Made by a program: the position numbers and the translations under genes. A model generated the notes under the pieces. That model did not search any database and had not been told where the DNA came from. It saw only the letters and a program-made list of their open reading frames with translations. From an uncultured Pseudomonadota bacterium (GTDB taxonomy: Bacteria > Pseudomonadota > Gammaproteobacteria > Burkholderiales > JALYOK01), in NCBI GenBank assembly GCA_902826775.1, contig CADEHE010000005.1, positions 186,001 through 250,000 of the forward strand: a stretch of DNA of 64,000 nt. Direction: 5' to 3'. Below, one piece after another: positions 26,541-35,605 of the stretch (position 1 is its first letter; each line of letters starts with the position of its first letter).

Positions 26541-29500
26541 TTACATTGAAACCATTCAAAAGTTCCGCTGGCCGGTGATCTTCATCATCCTGGCGGTGAC
26601 ATTGTTTTTTCAATGGAAGGGCAGCGCGCTAACGGTCATCATCGATCCGAACACCATCGTGCCGAAGTCGCATCCGTTTGTTGCCACGACGCTGAAAGTC
26701 GAAGAACTATTCGGCTCGCGGTATGTGGCGGTAATCGGCATCACCCCAAAAAATGGCGATGTGTTCCAGAGCAGCGTGCTGGAAAAAGTGCAGCGCATCA
26801 CGCAAAAGCTGCGTGAAACGCCGCGTATCGTCAAGACCAATCTGCTCTCGGTGGCGGCGCGCCGGGCGAAGGACATCAAAGGTACGGCCGACGGCATGGA
26901 AGTCAAGCAGATGATGACCAGCGTGCCTACCACGCCGCAGGAGATGGAAGCGCTCAAGGATGCGCTCAAGCGCAATACCGCCTACATGAATTCGGTGGTC
27001 TCCAACGACTTGAAAACCATTACCGTCCTCGCAGAGGTGCGCGACGCCAAACCCGAAGAGAAGAAGAAGGGCATGGGCGGCTTCGGCTTCGTGGCCAAGA
27101 AGATCGATGACATCGCCAATGCGGAGCGCGATGACAGCGTGGATATCGCGGTCACCGGCTATCCGGCGTTTCTCGGCATGATCGAAAAGTTCAACGGCCG
27201 CATGAGCTGGATGCTGTGGGCCGCAGTGCTGATTATTTGTCTGATTCACTACGAAGCGTTTCGCACGTTCCAGGCGTTCTTGCTGCCTATCGTTACCCCG
27301 CTCGTCGCGGTCCAATGGGGCAAAGGCATGATGGGCGTAGCGGACGTGCCACTCGATATTTTCAACATGGCGACGCCGATTTTGATTTTGGCAGTCGGCG
27401 CCGGCCACGCGGTGCAGTTGCTGAAGCGCTATTACGAGGAGTACCACCATCTCAACCCCAATCCCGAGCCGGGACCGGGGCTGCGCCGCATCGCGGCGGG
27501 CGGCACCAACACCGCCGTGTGGGTCCTGATTGGCATTCTGTTCGCTTTGCCCTGGGCCACGAATTTCTTTGACTTCCCGCCGCTGAAGGATTGGTTCGCG
27601 CCGCTGCGGGCGATATTCGATCCGATTGTCGTGCCGTTCAAAGCGTGGCTGACGCGACTGGTCGATGCTAAGTTCGCCGATATCGTTTGGACCTACGTTA
27701 CCCTCGCATTGACCTTTGCGCCGTGGATCTATTGCTACTTCTATCCGGCCTACAAGGCTGCGAGTCCCAAGGCCAAACACGCGAGCCTGACGGCCGTGGC
27801 CGATTCCGTTACAAAGATCGGCCCGGTGATGATCACTGCCGCGTTGGTGGCTGCCTGCGGATTCTTCTCGCTGTACATATTCGACATTATTTCCATCAAA
27901 GTTTTCGGTGTGTTTTCCGGGCTGGGGATACTCGGTATTTTGGTTCTCGAACTGACGCTGATTCCGGCGTTGCGTTCCGTTTTGCCGCCGCCGGCACAGC
28001 GAGAAGCCAGCAAGGAGAAGGAAGAGCGGCTGTGGGATCGCTTGACGGACTTTTACGCCGACACGGTGTTGGGGCCCAATCGCAACCGCATCTTCGTGGT
28101 TGCCGGCGTCGTTTCGGTCCTGGCGCTGCTGGGCATCAGTACTTTAAAAGTGGAAAGCTCACTGAAGAAGTACTTCGATGCTAGCCTGCCGTTGCTGCAA
28201 GGCGACGCCAAGCTCAATGAGCGCATGGCGGGGACCAACAATATCTATTTCTTGATCGAAGGCGACCAGAAGGACGCAATCAAGGATCCGGCAGTGCTGA
28301 AGGCGATGGATGAACTCCAAACCTTCCTAAGCAAACAGCCGAATATTGGCAAGGTGATGTCGATCGCCGAATTCATCAAGCGCATGAATCAGTCGATGAA
28401 CGGCGACGATCCGGCTTTTTTCAAGATTCCGGACAAGCGCGAAACGATAGCCGAGTACCTGCTGCTCTATTCCATGTCGGGCGAGCCGGGCGACTTCGAT
28501 CCGTACGTCGACTACGACTATCAGTTCGCCAACATGGTGGTGTTTAGCCACAGCGATAGCACGTTAGACATGCATAAGCTGTGGGAAGACACGCAAGCCT
28601 TGGTCAAGAAGACGTTCCCGCCGAACATCAAGGTAAGCGTGGGCGGCAGCGTAGCGCAGAGCGCGGCCATCACCGAGGTGATCGTCAAGGAAAAAGTCCT
28701 GAACATTATCCAGATCGCCGGCGTGGTGTTCTTGATCGCCTCGCTGGTGTTCCGCTCATTTGCCGCCGGGCTGCTGGTCATCACGCCGCTGCTGCTTTCG
28801 GTCATGGTGAATATCGGCCTGATGAGCTTGCTCGGGCTGCGCTTGAACGTACCGACCGCGCTCACCTCGGCTTTGGCCATCGGCATCGGCGCCGACTATG
28901 CCATCTACATGCTCTTCCGCCTGCGCGAAGAATTGGCTAAGGGGGAGGATGAGGAGCACGCGTTCCGCAACGTGATGCGCACCGCCGGGAAGGCGTGCCT
29001 GTTCGTCGCCTCAGCGGTCGCCGGCGGCTACGCCGTGCAAGCGACTTCGCGCGGCTACTACCCGCACACTTGGAACGCGCTGCTGATCGGCACCGCCATG
29101 CTGGTCAGCGTAACCGCGGCGCTAACCGTTATGCCGGCGCTGGTGCGTAAGTTCCGTCCTAAATTCATCTTTAATGGAGCAACTATGAAAATGCCTTCTG
29201 CCCGCGCGGCGGTGACCACCATTGCCGCCATGACCCTTGGTAGTTTCTTGTTCGCCGCGGCGCCGCGCTCGGCGCATGCCGCGCCGTCCGTTACCGAAAT
29301 CATGGAAAAGAACTTCATGGTGGCGAAGCTCACTGATTCGACCACCGAAACGACCATGACTCTGACCAACAAGGGCGGCAAGCAGCGCGTGCGAAAAACT
29401 TTCGGCACCAGCAAGCTGCAGGCGAACGGCATCGACAACATGCGCATGACGCGGTTCCTCGAGCCTACCGATGTGCAGGGCACGGTGTCGTTGCTCATCG

Positions 29501-30009
29501 AGCACTCGGAGAAGGATGACGATATTTGGATTTACTTGCCGAGCGTGAAAAAAGTGCGCCGCTTGGTTTCGAGCAACAAGAAGGACAGTTTCGTCGGCAC
29601 CGATTTCTCTTATGGCGATGTAATCGGCCATAAGGTCAAAGAATGGAATCACACTCTGGTCAAAGAGGAAGAAGTCGACGGCAAGGCTTGTTACATGATC
29701 GAATCTGTTCCCAAAGATGCCACGATAAAAAACAACACCGGCTATTCGAAACGCATTAGCTGGATTCAAAAAGACAATTTGGTGACGCTGAAGGCGCACA
29801 TGTACGACGAAGCCGGGGAGTTTCTGAAGGAACTGCATTACATGAATTGGAAGTTCTCCGAACCCGACAAGGGCCGCTGGCAAGCGCTGCGATTGGAAGC
29901 GAAAAACGCGCAGACGGAACACCAGACGGTAATCGTCGTGGAAAACTCCAAAGTCAACCAAGGCGTGAAGGACGATTTCTTTACGACCCGTTATATGGAG
30001 CAGCAGTAA
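26533..30009 (+). CDS. RND-family exporter fused in frame to an exported LolA-like protein
   Basis: 1158 residues from the ATG at 26533 (GAGGAG upstream), overlapping the end of the TetR gene. Residues 1-884 are an RND/MMPL-type exporter: a first helix near residue 15, two large periplasmic parts, and helix groups near 240-500 and 725-880, with a DYAIYMLFRLREE loop in the second half. Residues 885-1158 look like a separate protein: a fresh ATG with its own ribosome site (GGAG 29176-29179), a signal peptide (ending HA-A) and a LolA/outer-membrane-lipoprotein-sorting domain (EKDDDIWIYLPSVKKVRRL). Such proteins are usually separate genes. A one-base loss in CTTTAATGG could have removed a TAA stop. 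Probably hydrophobic-substrate export. Confidence 0.75.
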   Translation: MRSYIETIQKFRWPVIFIILAVTLFFQWKGSALTVIIDPNTIVPKSHPFVATTLKVEELFGSRYVAVIGITPKNGDVFQSSVLEKVQRITQKLRETPRIVKTNLLSVAARRAKDIKGTADGMEVKQMMTSVPTTPQEMEALKDALKRNTAYMNSVVSNDLKTITVLAEVRDAKPEEKKKGMGGFGFVAKKIDDIANAERDDSVDIAVTGYPAFLGMIEKFNGRMSWMLWAAVLIICLIHYEAFRTFQAFLLPIVTPLVAVQWGKGMMGVADVPLDIFNMATPILILAVGAGHAVQLLKRYYEEYHHLNPNPEPGPGLRRIAAGGTNTAVWVLIGILFALPWATNFFDFPPLKDWFAPLRAIFDPIVVPFKAWLTRLVDAKFADIVWTYVTLALTFAPWIYCYFYPAYKAASPKAKHASLTAVADSVTKIGPVMITAALVAACGFFSLYIFDIISIKVFGVFSGLGILGILVLELTLIPALRSVLPPPAQREASKEKEERLWDRLTDFYADTVLGPNRNRIFVVAGVVSVLALLGISTLKVESSLKKYFDASLPLLQGDAKLNERMAGTNNIYFLIEGDQKDAIKDPAVLKAMDELQTFLSKQPNIGKVMSIAEFIKRMNQSMNGDDPAFFKIPDKRETIAEYLLLYSMSGEPGDFDPYVDYDYQFANMVVFSHSDSTLDMHKLWEDTQALVKKTFPPNIKVSVGGSVAQSAAITEVIVKEKVLNIIQIAGVVFLIASLVFRSFAAGLLVITPLLLSVMVNIGLMSLLGLRLNVPTALTSALAIGIGADYAIYMLFRLREELAKGEDEEHAFRNVMRTAGKACLFVASAVAGGYAVQATSRGYYPHTWNALLIGTAMLVSVTAALTVMPALVRKFRPKFIFNGATMKMPSARAAVTTIAAMTLGSFLFAAAPRSAHAAPSVTEIMEKNFMVAKLTDSTTETTMTLTNKGGKQRVRKTFGTSKLQANGIDNMRMTRFLEPTDVQGTVSLLIEHSEKDDDIWIYLPSVKKVRRLVSSNKKDSFVGTDFSYGDVIGHKVKEWNHTLVKEEEVDGKACYMIESVPKDATIKNNTGYSKRISWIQKDNLVTLKAHMYDEAGEFLKELHYMNWKFSEPDKGRWQALRLEAKNAQTEHQTVIVVENSKVNQGVKDDFFTTRYMEQQ
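29185..30009 (+). CDS. Outer-membrane lipoprotein-sorting (LolA-like) protein, alternative separate start
   Basis: If translated on its own from the ATG at 29185, this gives 274 residues with a normal signal peptide (about residues 1-33) and a GGAG ribosome site five bases upstream. The mature part reads as a LolA/LolB-type beta-sheet sheath used to carry lipids or lipoproteins between membranes (TDVQGTVSLLIEH, IWIYLPSVKKVRRLVSS, FSYGDVIGHKVKEWNHTL). The upstream exporter frame runs straight into it, so two products are possible: a fusion and a free protein. The free form seems more likely to work, as a buried signal peptide makes little sense. Confidence 0.6.
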   Translation: MKMPSARAAVTTIAAMTLGSFLFAAAPRSAHAAPSVTEIMEKNFMVAKLTDSTTETTMTLTNKGGKQRVRKTFGTSKLQANGIDNMRMTRFLEPTDVQGTVSLLIEHSEKDDDIWIYLPSVKKVRRLVSSNKKDSFVGTDFSYGDVIGHKVKEWNHTLVKEEEVDGKACYMIESVPKDATIKNNTGYSKRISWIQKDNLVTLKAHMYDEAGEFLKELHYMNWKFSEPDKGRWQALRLEAKNAQTEHQTVIVVENSKVNQGVKDDFFTTRYMEQQ

Positions 30010-30014
30010 CAACA

Positions 30015-31430
30015 ATGAGCCATTGTCGACTCGCGTGCGCCGTGGCTCTGGTTTTTGCCGGTGCTGCGGCAGTCGGTGCTCGGGGGGAGGAAGCTGCGCC
30101 GCAAGAGAAATCGAGCGCAACGCCGGCGAGCGCCGCTGTGCCGCAAAATAGCAAGGCCGCCGCTGCGGAAGAGGACGGCGAACCGCCGCTTGCGCCGGCG
30201 GAGGCAGGCACGGCAGAGGCAGATGCAGCAAGCAAGTCGCGTGGACTCAATCTGCGCGACTACGGCATCAGCGGCTCGCTGCGCGGCGCGCTGTGGTCGT
30301 CCAACCGCCGGCTTGATAACGAGCATGGCGTCGGCGTCGCCTCCGCTTGGATCAAACTCGATCGCAAACTCAACAAAGCATGGGGCGTGTTCGCGGAAGG
30401 CTATCTCAGCGCGGAGAACGTTTTCGACGACGCGAAGAGCACCAACCGCCTGCGCGAAGCTTACGCCGAGGCGCGCTTCGGGCAGTGGGATTTTCGTCTC
30501 GGCAAACAGATCGTTGCATGGGGCAGGGCGGATCGCCTCAACCCGACCGACAATCTGACGCCGCGCGATTTCACCCTGCTCGCGCCGGAAATCGACGAGG
30601 ACCGTTTCGGTTCGCTTGCCGCCAAGGCGATGTGGAATTTCACGCCGCACACCAGCATCACCGCGGTGTGGATTCCGGAGTTCCGTCCGCACGTTTTCGC
30701 CGTGAACGAAGCGCCGGGATTTGCTATTCGAGAGAATATACCTAGTGGTAGTAACCAGTGGGCAATCAAGTTAGACCAGAGTGGTAAAGATATAGACTGG
30801 TCGGTATCATATTTTGAGGGATATGACCTCAATGCCGATCTCAGGCTCGCGTCTGCCACTCCCACACTGATGCAAATCGCGCTGGATCATAACAAAGTCA
30901 AGGTGCTCGGCTTCGATGCGGCGACTTCGCGCGGTGCCTATCGCTTCGCGCTGGAGGCGGCGTACACGCGCACTGAAGACGCGCGCGGGCGCGACCCGTA
31001 CGTGAAAAACCCATTCTTCTATAGCGTGTTCGGCGTCGAGCGCACCTTCGGGGATAACTTGACGCTGATCAATCAGTTGTTCTGGCGCAAAGTCGAACAC
31101 TACAACGATCCAGCCGATCAACTCGATCCGGTGGTGCGCACGGTGGCAGAGCAGCAGGGCATCGCTAACCTCCAATATGACCGGCAAACCTACGGCATCA
31201 GCACGCGCATCGGCAAGAAGTGGTGGAATGAAACACTGGAAGGCGAGCTCGCAGGCGTTCTGCTGCTAAGCCGCACGGGGTATCTGCTGCGCCCGAAGTT
31301 CACCTACGCCTACAGCGATGCACTGAAGTTGATCGGCGGTTACGAATACTACGGCGGCTCGGACAAGACCAGCTATGGGCGCTTGGCCGGGAACAAAGCG
31401 CTGTTCCTAGAAGCGCGCTACTTCTTCTAG
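30015..31430 (+). CDS. DUF1302-like outer-membrane beta-barrel protein
   Basis: 471 residues from the ATG at 30015, five bases after the exporter stop. A signal peptide ends near residue 24, followed by an alanine-rich linker to about residue 74. Then come many alternating beta strands with the aromatic girdles of a barrel (LRGALWSSNRRLDNEHG, RLGKQIVAWGRADRLNPTDNLTPRDF, and a terminal strand FLEARYFF ending in Phe). The RLNPTDN phrase is typical of DUF1302 barrels that accompany DUF1329 or RND exporters. It would be the outer-membrane partner of the exporter operon. Confidence 0.75.
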   Translation: MSHCRLACAVALVFAGAAAVGARGEEAAPQEKSSATPASAAVPQNSKAAAAEEDGEPPLAPAEAGTAEADAASKSRGLNLRDYGISGSLRGALWSSNRRLDNEHGVGVASAWIKLDRKLNKAWGVFAEGYLSAENVFDDAKSTNRLREAYAEARFGQWDFRLGKQIVAWGRADRLNPTDNLTPRDFTLLAPEIDEDRFGSLAAKAMWNFTPHTSITAVWIPEFRPHVFAVNEAPGFAIRENIPSGSNQWAIKLDQSGKDIDWSVSYFEGYDLNADLRLASATPTLMQIALDHNKVKVLGFDAATSRGAYRFALEAAYTRTEDARGRDPYVKNPFFYSVFGVERTFGDNLTLINQLFWRKVEHYNDPADQLDPVVRTVAEQQGIANLQYDRQTYGISTRIGKKWWNETLEGELAGVLLLSRTGYLLRPKFTYAYSDALKLIGGYEYYGGSDKTSYGRLAGNKALFLEARYFF

Positions 31431-31595
31431 AGCCCAACAAGCTCAACAGCGCAAAGCCGATAGCCAATGCTTATTCCAGCATGCATGTTGCCGCTGTCGA
31501 CATTGCCCGCTTTGCCTGGAGCGAATGCCTGCCCTTAAATGTTCCGCGCGCACAGTCGCGGGCGCCGTCGTGCTCCGCACGTGCAGTCTGCTGCG

Positions 31596-33794
31596 TTAGA
31601 AGGAGCGGCTCACATTGACGCCCAACAGCCAATTCCGGCTCGGCGCGGGTTCGAAAAAGCGGCCGTTTGCTTCGTTGACGATGACCGAGCTGGCGTAGTC
31701 TTCGTCTGCGAGGTTATCGACACGGGCGAACTCCTTGAAGCGCCATTGGCCGAGCTTCTGCTCCAACCCTGCGCGCAAGTTGAAGATGGTATAGCTGTCG
31801 GCCGAGTCGGAGTTGACATCATCGACGTAGACTTTCCCGTTGTGACGCATCTCAAGCGCGGTTGAAAAGCCTGACCACGCTGGCTTCTTCCACGCGATTT
31901 CGCCGTATACAGCGACCTCGGGTGTTGCCGGCAGTTTATTGCCGGAGGGCACATTACGGACGGTCGTGCTCGTCGGCGTGACGGTGCGGGAAGTAAAATT
32001 CTTGGTGAACTCCGCATCAAGATAGGTGAGGGCCAAGTATCCGCTCAAGCCTTCTCGGAATTCCGTTTCGATGCCGACTTCCAGTCCTTTGCGCTCCGAC
32101 CGCGTGGCGTTCTGAAATATTGTGCGGCCGCCTTGGTTCAGCAGTGGCACGATCTCGTCTTTGGTCTTAATGAAGAACGCCGCCGCGGTGAGTTTGGTCG
32201 CCTCGCCCAGCAGGCTTTTCACGCCAACTTCGTAGTTGTCGCTCTTCATCGGCTTGAGATCGAAGTTGAGTCCCGGTGCGAACGTGCCAGTCGCAGGGTC
32301 GAGACGATAGGCGATCTCGGCGAAGGTCGGCGTCTCGAAGCCCTTGCCGTAGTTGAAATAAGCGTTCAGCGTTGGCGTCACTCGGTACAACACGCCGAAA
32401 ATCGGATTGGTGGTGCTGTAGTCTTTGCTGCCGCTTTCGTCGCCGTTCGCCGTGCTAGGCACGATGAAAAAGTCTTCGCTCTTGAAGCGCACTTTGCTGT
32501 GGCGCAAGCCGGCGAATACGCGCAGTTTCTCCAACGGGTCAAATTCGCCTTGAATGTATTGATCGAAGCTCGATACGGTGTTGTCTTCGTTGCGCTTCAA
32601 TGTGCCCTGCACACCGAACACGGCCGGCGCGCTGTCCAAAAAATTCTTGAAACCTTGGCGCCGCTCTTTCATGCGGTCGTAGTCGATACCGGCGACGACG
32701 TTGAAAGAGCGCTTCTCGGCAAGTGCGTGACGGTGCGTAAAGCGCACACCGAGGCCGCTGAAGTTGCGATCGAGATCGACGACGCCGCCCGAATGCGTGG
32801 CGGCATTCTGCGGGCCGGCCGGGATCGCCAACGGCTGGTAGACCTCGCGCGTGCCGGCGTAGGTCACCAGCTTGACGCCGTTGCTCGGGCTGAAGTTATG
32901 ATCCAACACCAAGCCGAGCTGACGATGATCGACGTCCTTCACCGTCTGGAACTGCTCTGCCAAGGTAGCTTGCTCCGGGTCTTGCTCGAATTGGGCGCGC
33001 GTCAGACCAAGCGGGTCTTGCGAGTCCGGCTGGCGCAGCGCATTGGCGATAATGCGCACCGATGTACTTTCGTTGAGCCGGATAGCGAATTTGCTGTTGA
33101 AGTGATCGCGCTCTGCCGCGCTGAAATCGCGAAAGCCGTTGGTCTCGAAATGAGAGAAATTCAGAACGTAGTTAAAGTCGTTGTTGTCGCCGGCGAACTT
33201 GAAACCGTACTTGGACATGCCAAAGCTGCCTGCCATGAAGTTGACGCCGAGCGTGGGATCGTCCGGCCCGTCTTCGGTGAACGCTTGAATCACCCCGCCC
33301 GAAGAATTGCCGTATAGCGCTGAAAACGGACCGCGCAACACTTCGACGCGTTTGGCGGATCCCAAGTCGATCGTAGCTGCTTGGCCTTGGCCGTCGGGCA
33401 TAGTGGCGGGAATGTCATCGGCGATCAGGCGCACGCCGCGCACGCCGAAGGTTGAGCGCGTGCCAAAGCCGCGGCTCGAAATCTGTAGATCCTGCGCGTA
33501 GTTTTGGCGGTTCAGCACTTGCACGCCGGGAATCCGCGCCAGCGGCTCCGACAGGTTCACCGTTGCCGTCTGACTCTGGATTTGTTCGAAGCTTACCGCA
33601 TCGATCGATGCCGGCACATCGAAGCTCGACTGTTCGACCCGCGTGGCGGTGACGACGGTATCTTCGGCTTTGCGGATCTCGGGCGTGGACTGCGCCAGCG
33701 CGCCTTGGGCCGCGAGCGCAGCGACCAGCAGCGAAAGTTTCGCCGGCCGCTGCTCGGAGCGGCGAGTGCACAGCTTGTTATGTGCCATTGGCAT
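31596..33794 (-). CDS. pqqU: TonB-dependent outer-membrane receptor, PqqU (YncD)-like
   Basis: 732 residues from the ATG complementary to 33792-33794, preceded by GGGAG six bases away. A signal peptide ends near residue 35 (ALAQ), then a TonB box-like EDTVVTATRVE and a plug domain. Phrases such as PGVQVLNRQNYAQDLQ, GIPATMPDGQGQ-like DDIPATMPDGQGQ, RVEVLRGPFSALYGNSSGG and the final SVIVNEANGRFFEP followed by R-N match what I recall of E. coli YncD, reported to import PQQ and now named PqqU. The place, 307 bases after pqqE on the same strand, supports a role in PQQ recovery. A siderophore or lanthanophore receptor is the main alternative. Confidence 0.75.
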   Translation of the reverse strand: MPMAHNKLCTRRSEQRPAKLSLLVAALAAQGALAQSTPEIRKAEDTVVTATRVEQSSFDVPASIDAVSFEQIQSQTATVNLSEPLARIPGVQVLNRQNYAQDLQISSRGFGTRSTFGVRGVRLIADDIPATMPDGQGQAATIDLGSAKRVEVLRGPFSALYGNSSGGVIQAFTEDGPDDPTLGVNFMAGSFGMSKYGFKFAGDNNDFNYVLNFSHFETNGFRDFSAAERDHFNSKFAIRLNESTSVRIIANALRQPDSQDPLGLTRAQFEQDPEQATLAEQFQTVKDVDHRQLGLVLDHNFSPSNGVKLVTYAGTREVYQPLAIPAGPQNAATHSGGVVDLDRNFSGLGVRFTHRHALAEKRSFNVVAGIDYDRMKERRQGFKNFLDSAPAVFGVQGTLKRNEDNTVSSFDQYIQGEFDPLEKLRVFAGLRHSKVRFKSEDFFIVPSTANGDESGSKDYSTTNPIFGVLYRVTPTLNAYFNYGKGFETPTFAEIAYRLDPATGTFAPGLNFDLKPMKSDNYEVGVKSLLGEATKLTAAAFFIKTKDEIVPLLNQGGRTIFQNATRSERKGLEVGIETEFREGLSGYLALTYLDAEFTKNFTSRTVTPTSTTVRNVPSGNKLPATPEVAVYGEIAWKKPAWSGFSTALEMRHNGKVYVDDVNSDSADSYTIFNLRAGLEQKLGQWRFKEFARVDNLADEDYASSVIVNEANGRFFEPAPSRNWLLGVNVSRSF

Positions 33795-33967
33795 CTTGTT
33801 CTCCCAAAGAAAAGGCGTCTTTATACCGAGCATTGCGCACCAATACCAGCGTGAAAACCATTAACTTGCCGCACGGCAAGTGCGGCGATCACCGTAGCAA
33901 CGAAGTTGCAGTATGAAGCTGGGATCGGAGTTACTTAATGGGGTATAAAGTGGCGAGTCTTATTGAA

Positions 33968-34003
33968 TATGATCAGCAAGATCATACTCATATACCGTAT
34001 ATG
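33968..34003. promoter_or_regulatory. Two adjacent inverted repeats upstream of the PqqU-like gene
   Basis: The first is TATGATC-AGCAA-GATCATA (33968-33986); the second, CATATAC-C-GTATATG (33989-34003), is separated by two bases. Both are perfect and AT-rich against a GC-rich background, and lie about 175-210 bases upstream of the receptor start. They could be operators or part of the promoter. Neither has a T-run that would make it a terminator for pqqE. Confidence 0.5.
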
Positions 34004-34101
34004 GCCGTTCGAGCGATGCCGCGATGGCCTAGGCGGAAGCGTTGCCCAGCAAAATTGCACGTCTAGCAAACTGAAGCGGTAGGCGGCGTTCCCGCGTCAG
34101 T

Positions 34102-35292
34102 TTATTCGCGGTAGGCAGCGCTGCCTTCGGTTTCGGTAATCAGACGAGAGTTTTTGTCCTCGCGAAAGGTGAGCGGCTTGATCGCCAGCACTTTTTTCTC
34201 GGGACCTTGCGCTTTAGCCACAGCGTCGAGCACGATCTGATGATGCGGTGATTTGTCGCATACCGGGTCGGCGTTGGTCGCATCACCGGAGAGCATGAAA
34301 GCTTGACAGCGGCAGCCGCCAAGATCTTTCTCCTTTTCCGGGCAAGTGCGGCAAGGCTCCTTCATCCAGCCGTCGCCGCGGTATTTGTTGAAGGCATCCG
34401 AGTCATACCAGATGGATTTCACGTCACCGCCGTCGCGCACATTTGGGAACGTAATGCCCGGCAGCATACGCGCTTCGTGGCAAGGCAACACGACGCCATC
34501 GGCGGTAATGACTATGAACAAATTGCCCCAGCCGTTCATGCATTTCTTCGGGCGCGTCTCGTAGAAGTCTGGCGCGACGAAAAAAATGCGCATCTTGTCG
34601 CCGACTTTTTTGCGGAACTCGTCGGTCACCGCTTCGGCGCGCACCAACTGCTCGCGGCTCGGCAGCAAATGTTCGCGGTTGTAGTGCGCCCACGCGTAGT
34701 ATTGCGTGTTGGCGAGTTCGACGTACTCAGCGCCCATCGTCTCCGCCATTTCGAGAATCTTGCCGACATGATCGACATTCAAGCGATGGATTACGCAATT
34801 AAAGACCATCGGATAGTCGTACTGCTTGATTAGCTTTGCGACTCTATTCTTGAGCTCGAAGGTCTTCGTGCTGCTCAAGAAATCGTTCATCTCCTTGGTT
34901 GAGTCTTGAAAGGAGAGCTGGATGTGGTCGAGGCCGGCCTCTTTCAGGGCGGCGATGCGCTTCTCGCTCAGGCCGACGCCGGAAGTGATGAGGTTGATGT
35001 AGTAACCCATTTTGTGTGCTTCGGCGACCATGATTTCCAGGTCGTCGCGCATCAACGGCTCGCCGCCGGAAAAGCCCAACTGTGCGGCGCCGATCGCGCG
35101 CGCGTCTTTCAGCACCTTTAGCCACTCGTCGGTGGAGAGCTCTTTGCCGTAGGTGGCGTAATCGATGGGGTTGTAGCAGAACACGCAGTGCAATGGGCAC
35201 TTGTAGGTGATCTCCGCCAGCAGCCATAGCGGGTGGCCAACCCCGTTCGGTTTCACTGCTGAATTAGTTGAAACGGACCCATCCGCGCTCAT
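34102..35292 (-). CDS. pqqE: PQQ biosynthesis radical SAM enzyme PqqE
   Basis: 396 residues from the ATG complementary to 35290-35292, chosen because GGAG stands seven bases upstream; a TTG two codons earlier is also in frame. The radical-SAM cluster motif is CPLHCVFCYNP (Cys32, Cys36, Cys39 in this numbering). Auxiliary Fe-S cysteines of the SPASM region follow (KKCMNGWGNLF, LPCHEARM, CRTCPEKEKDLGGCRCQAF). PqqE joins Glu16 and Tyr20 of the PqqA peptide by a carbon-carbon bond, with PqqD as chaperone. The start overlaps the end of pqqD. Confidence 0.96.
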   Translation of the reverse strand: MSADGSVSTNSAVKPNGVGHPLWLLAEITYKCPLHCVFCYNPIDYATYGKELSTDEWLKVLKDARAIGAAQLGFSGGEPLMRDDLEIMVAEAHKMGYYINLITSGVGLSEKRIAALKEAGLDHIQLSFQDSTKEMNDFLSSTKTFELKNRVAKLIKQYDYPMVFNCVIHRLNVDHVGKILEMAETMGAEYVELANTQYYAWAHYNREHLLPSREQLVRAEAVTDEFRKKVGDKMRIFFVAPDFYETRPKKCMNGWGNLFIVITADGVVLPCHEARMLPGITFPNVRDGGDVKSIWYDSDAFNKYRGDGWMKEPCRTCPEKEKDLGGCRCQAFMLSGDATNADPVCDKSPHHQIVLDAVAKAQGPEKKVLAIKPLTFREDKNSRLITETEGSAAYRE

Positions 35293-35548
35293 GTGCAATC
35301 TCCAGAAAAGCGAGCACGTCCTTCTTTAGGTCCGGCTCGTTGAATGTTTGTTCCAAGTCTTTGGCGATGTCGGCGATGTTCTTTTGACCGTCGACGCGCT
35401 TCAGAATTTCACCGGCCGGGCCATTTAGTTTCACCATGCCTTCCGGGTAAAGCAGCACATGCGCCTGCTGCGCCTCTTCCCACTGCAAGCGGAACAGCTT
35501 GGGGATCTTCGGCGTTTGTTCGAGGGTGAGGGCGGGTTTGTCGCTCAT
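35264..35548 (-). CDS. pqqD: PQQ biosynthesis peptide chaperone PqqD
   Basis: 94 residues. The small winged-helix fold of RiPP recognition elements is visible in FRLQWEEAQQAHVLLYPEGMVKLNGPAGEILKRVDGQKNIADIAKDLEQTF. It holds the PqqA peptide for PqqE. The end overlaps the pqqE start, so the two are made together. Confidence 0.95.
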   Translation of the reverse strand: MSDKPALTLEQTPKIPKLFRLQWEEAQQAHVLLYPEGMVKLNGPAGEILKRVDGQKNIADIAKDLEQTFNEPDLKKDVLAFLEIAHERGWVRFN

Positions 35549-35605
35549 TCAATTACCCGAGTTTCAGTCGAAAGATTCCTGCTTTCGCAGGAATAGGTGG
35601 TTTCT

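Noticed and set aside
29122..30231. 369-codon open frame on the minus strand
   Set aside because: It lies opposite the exporter/LolA-like and barrel genes and has the His/Arg-rich composition typical of antisense shadow frames in GC-rich DNA.
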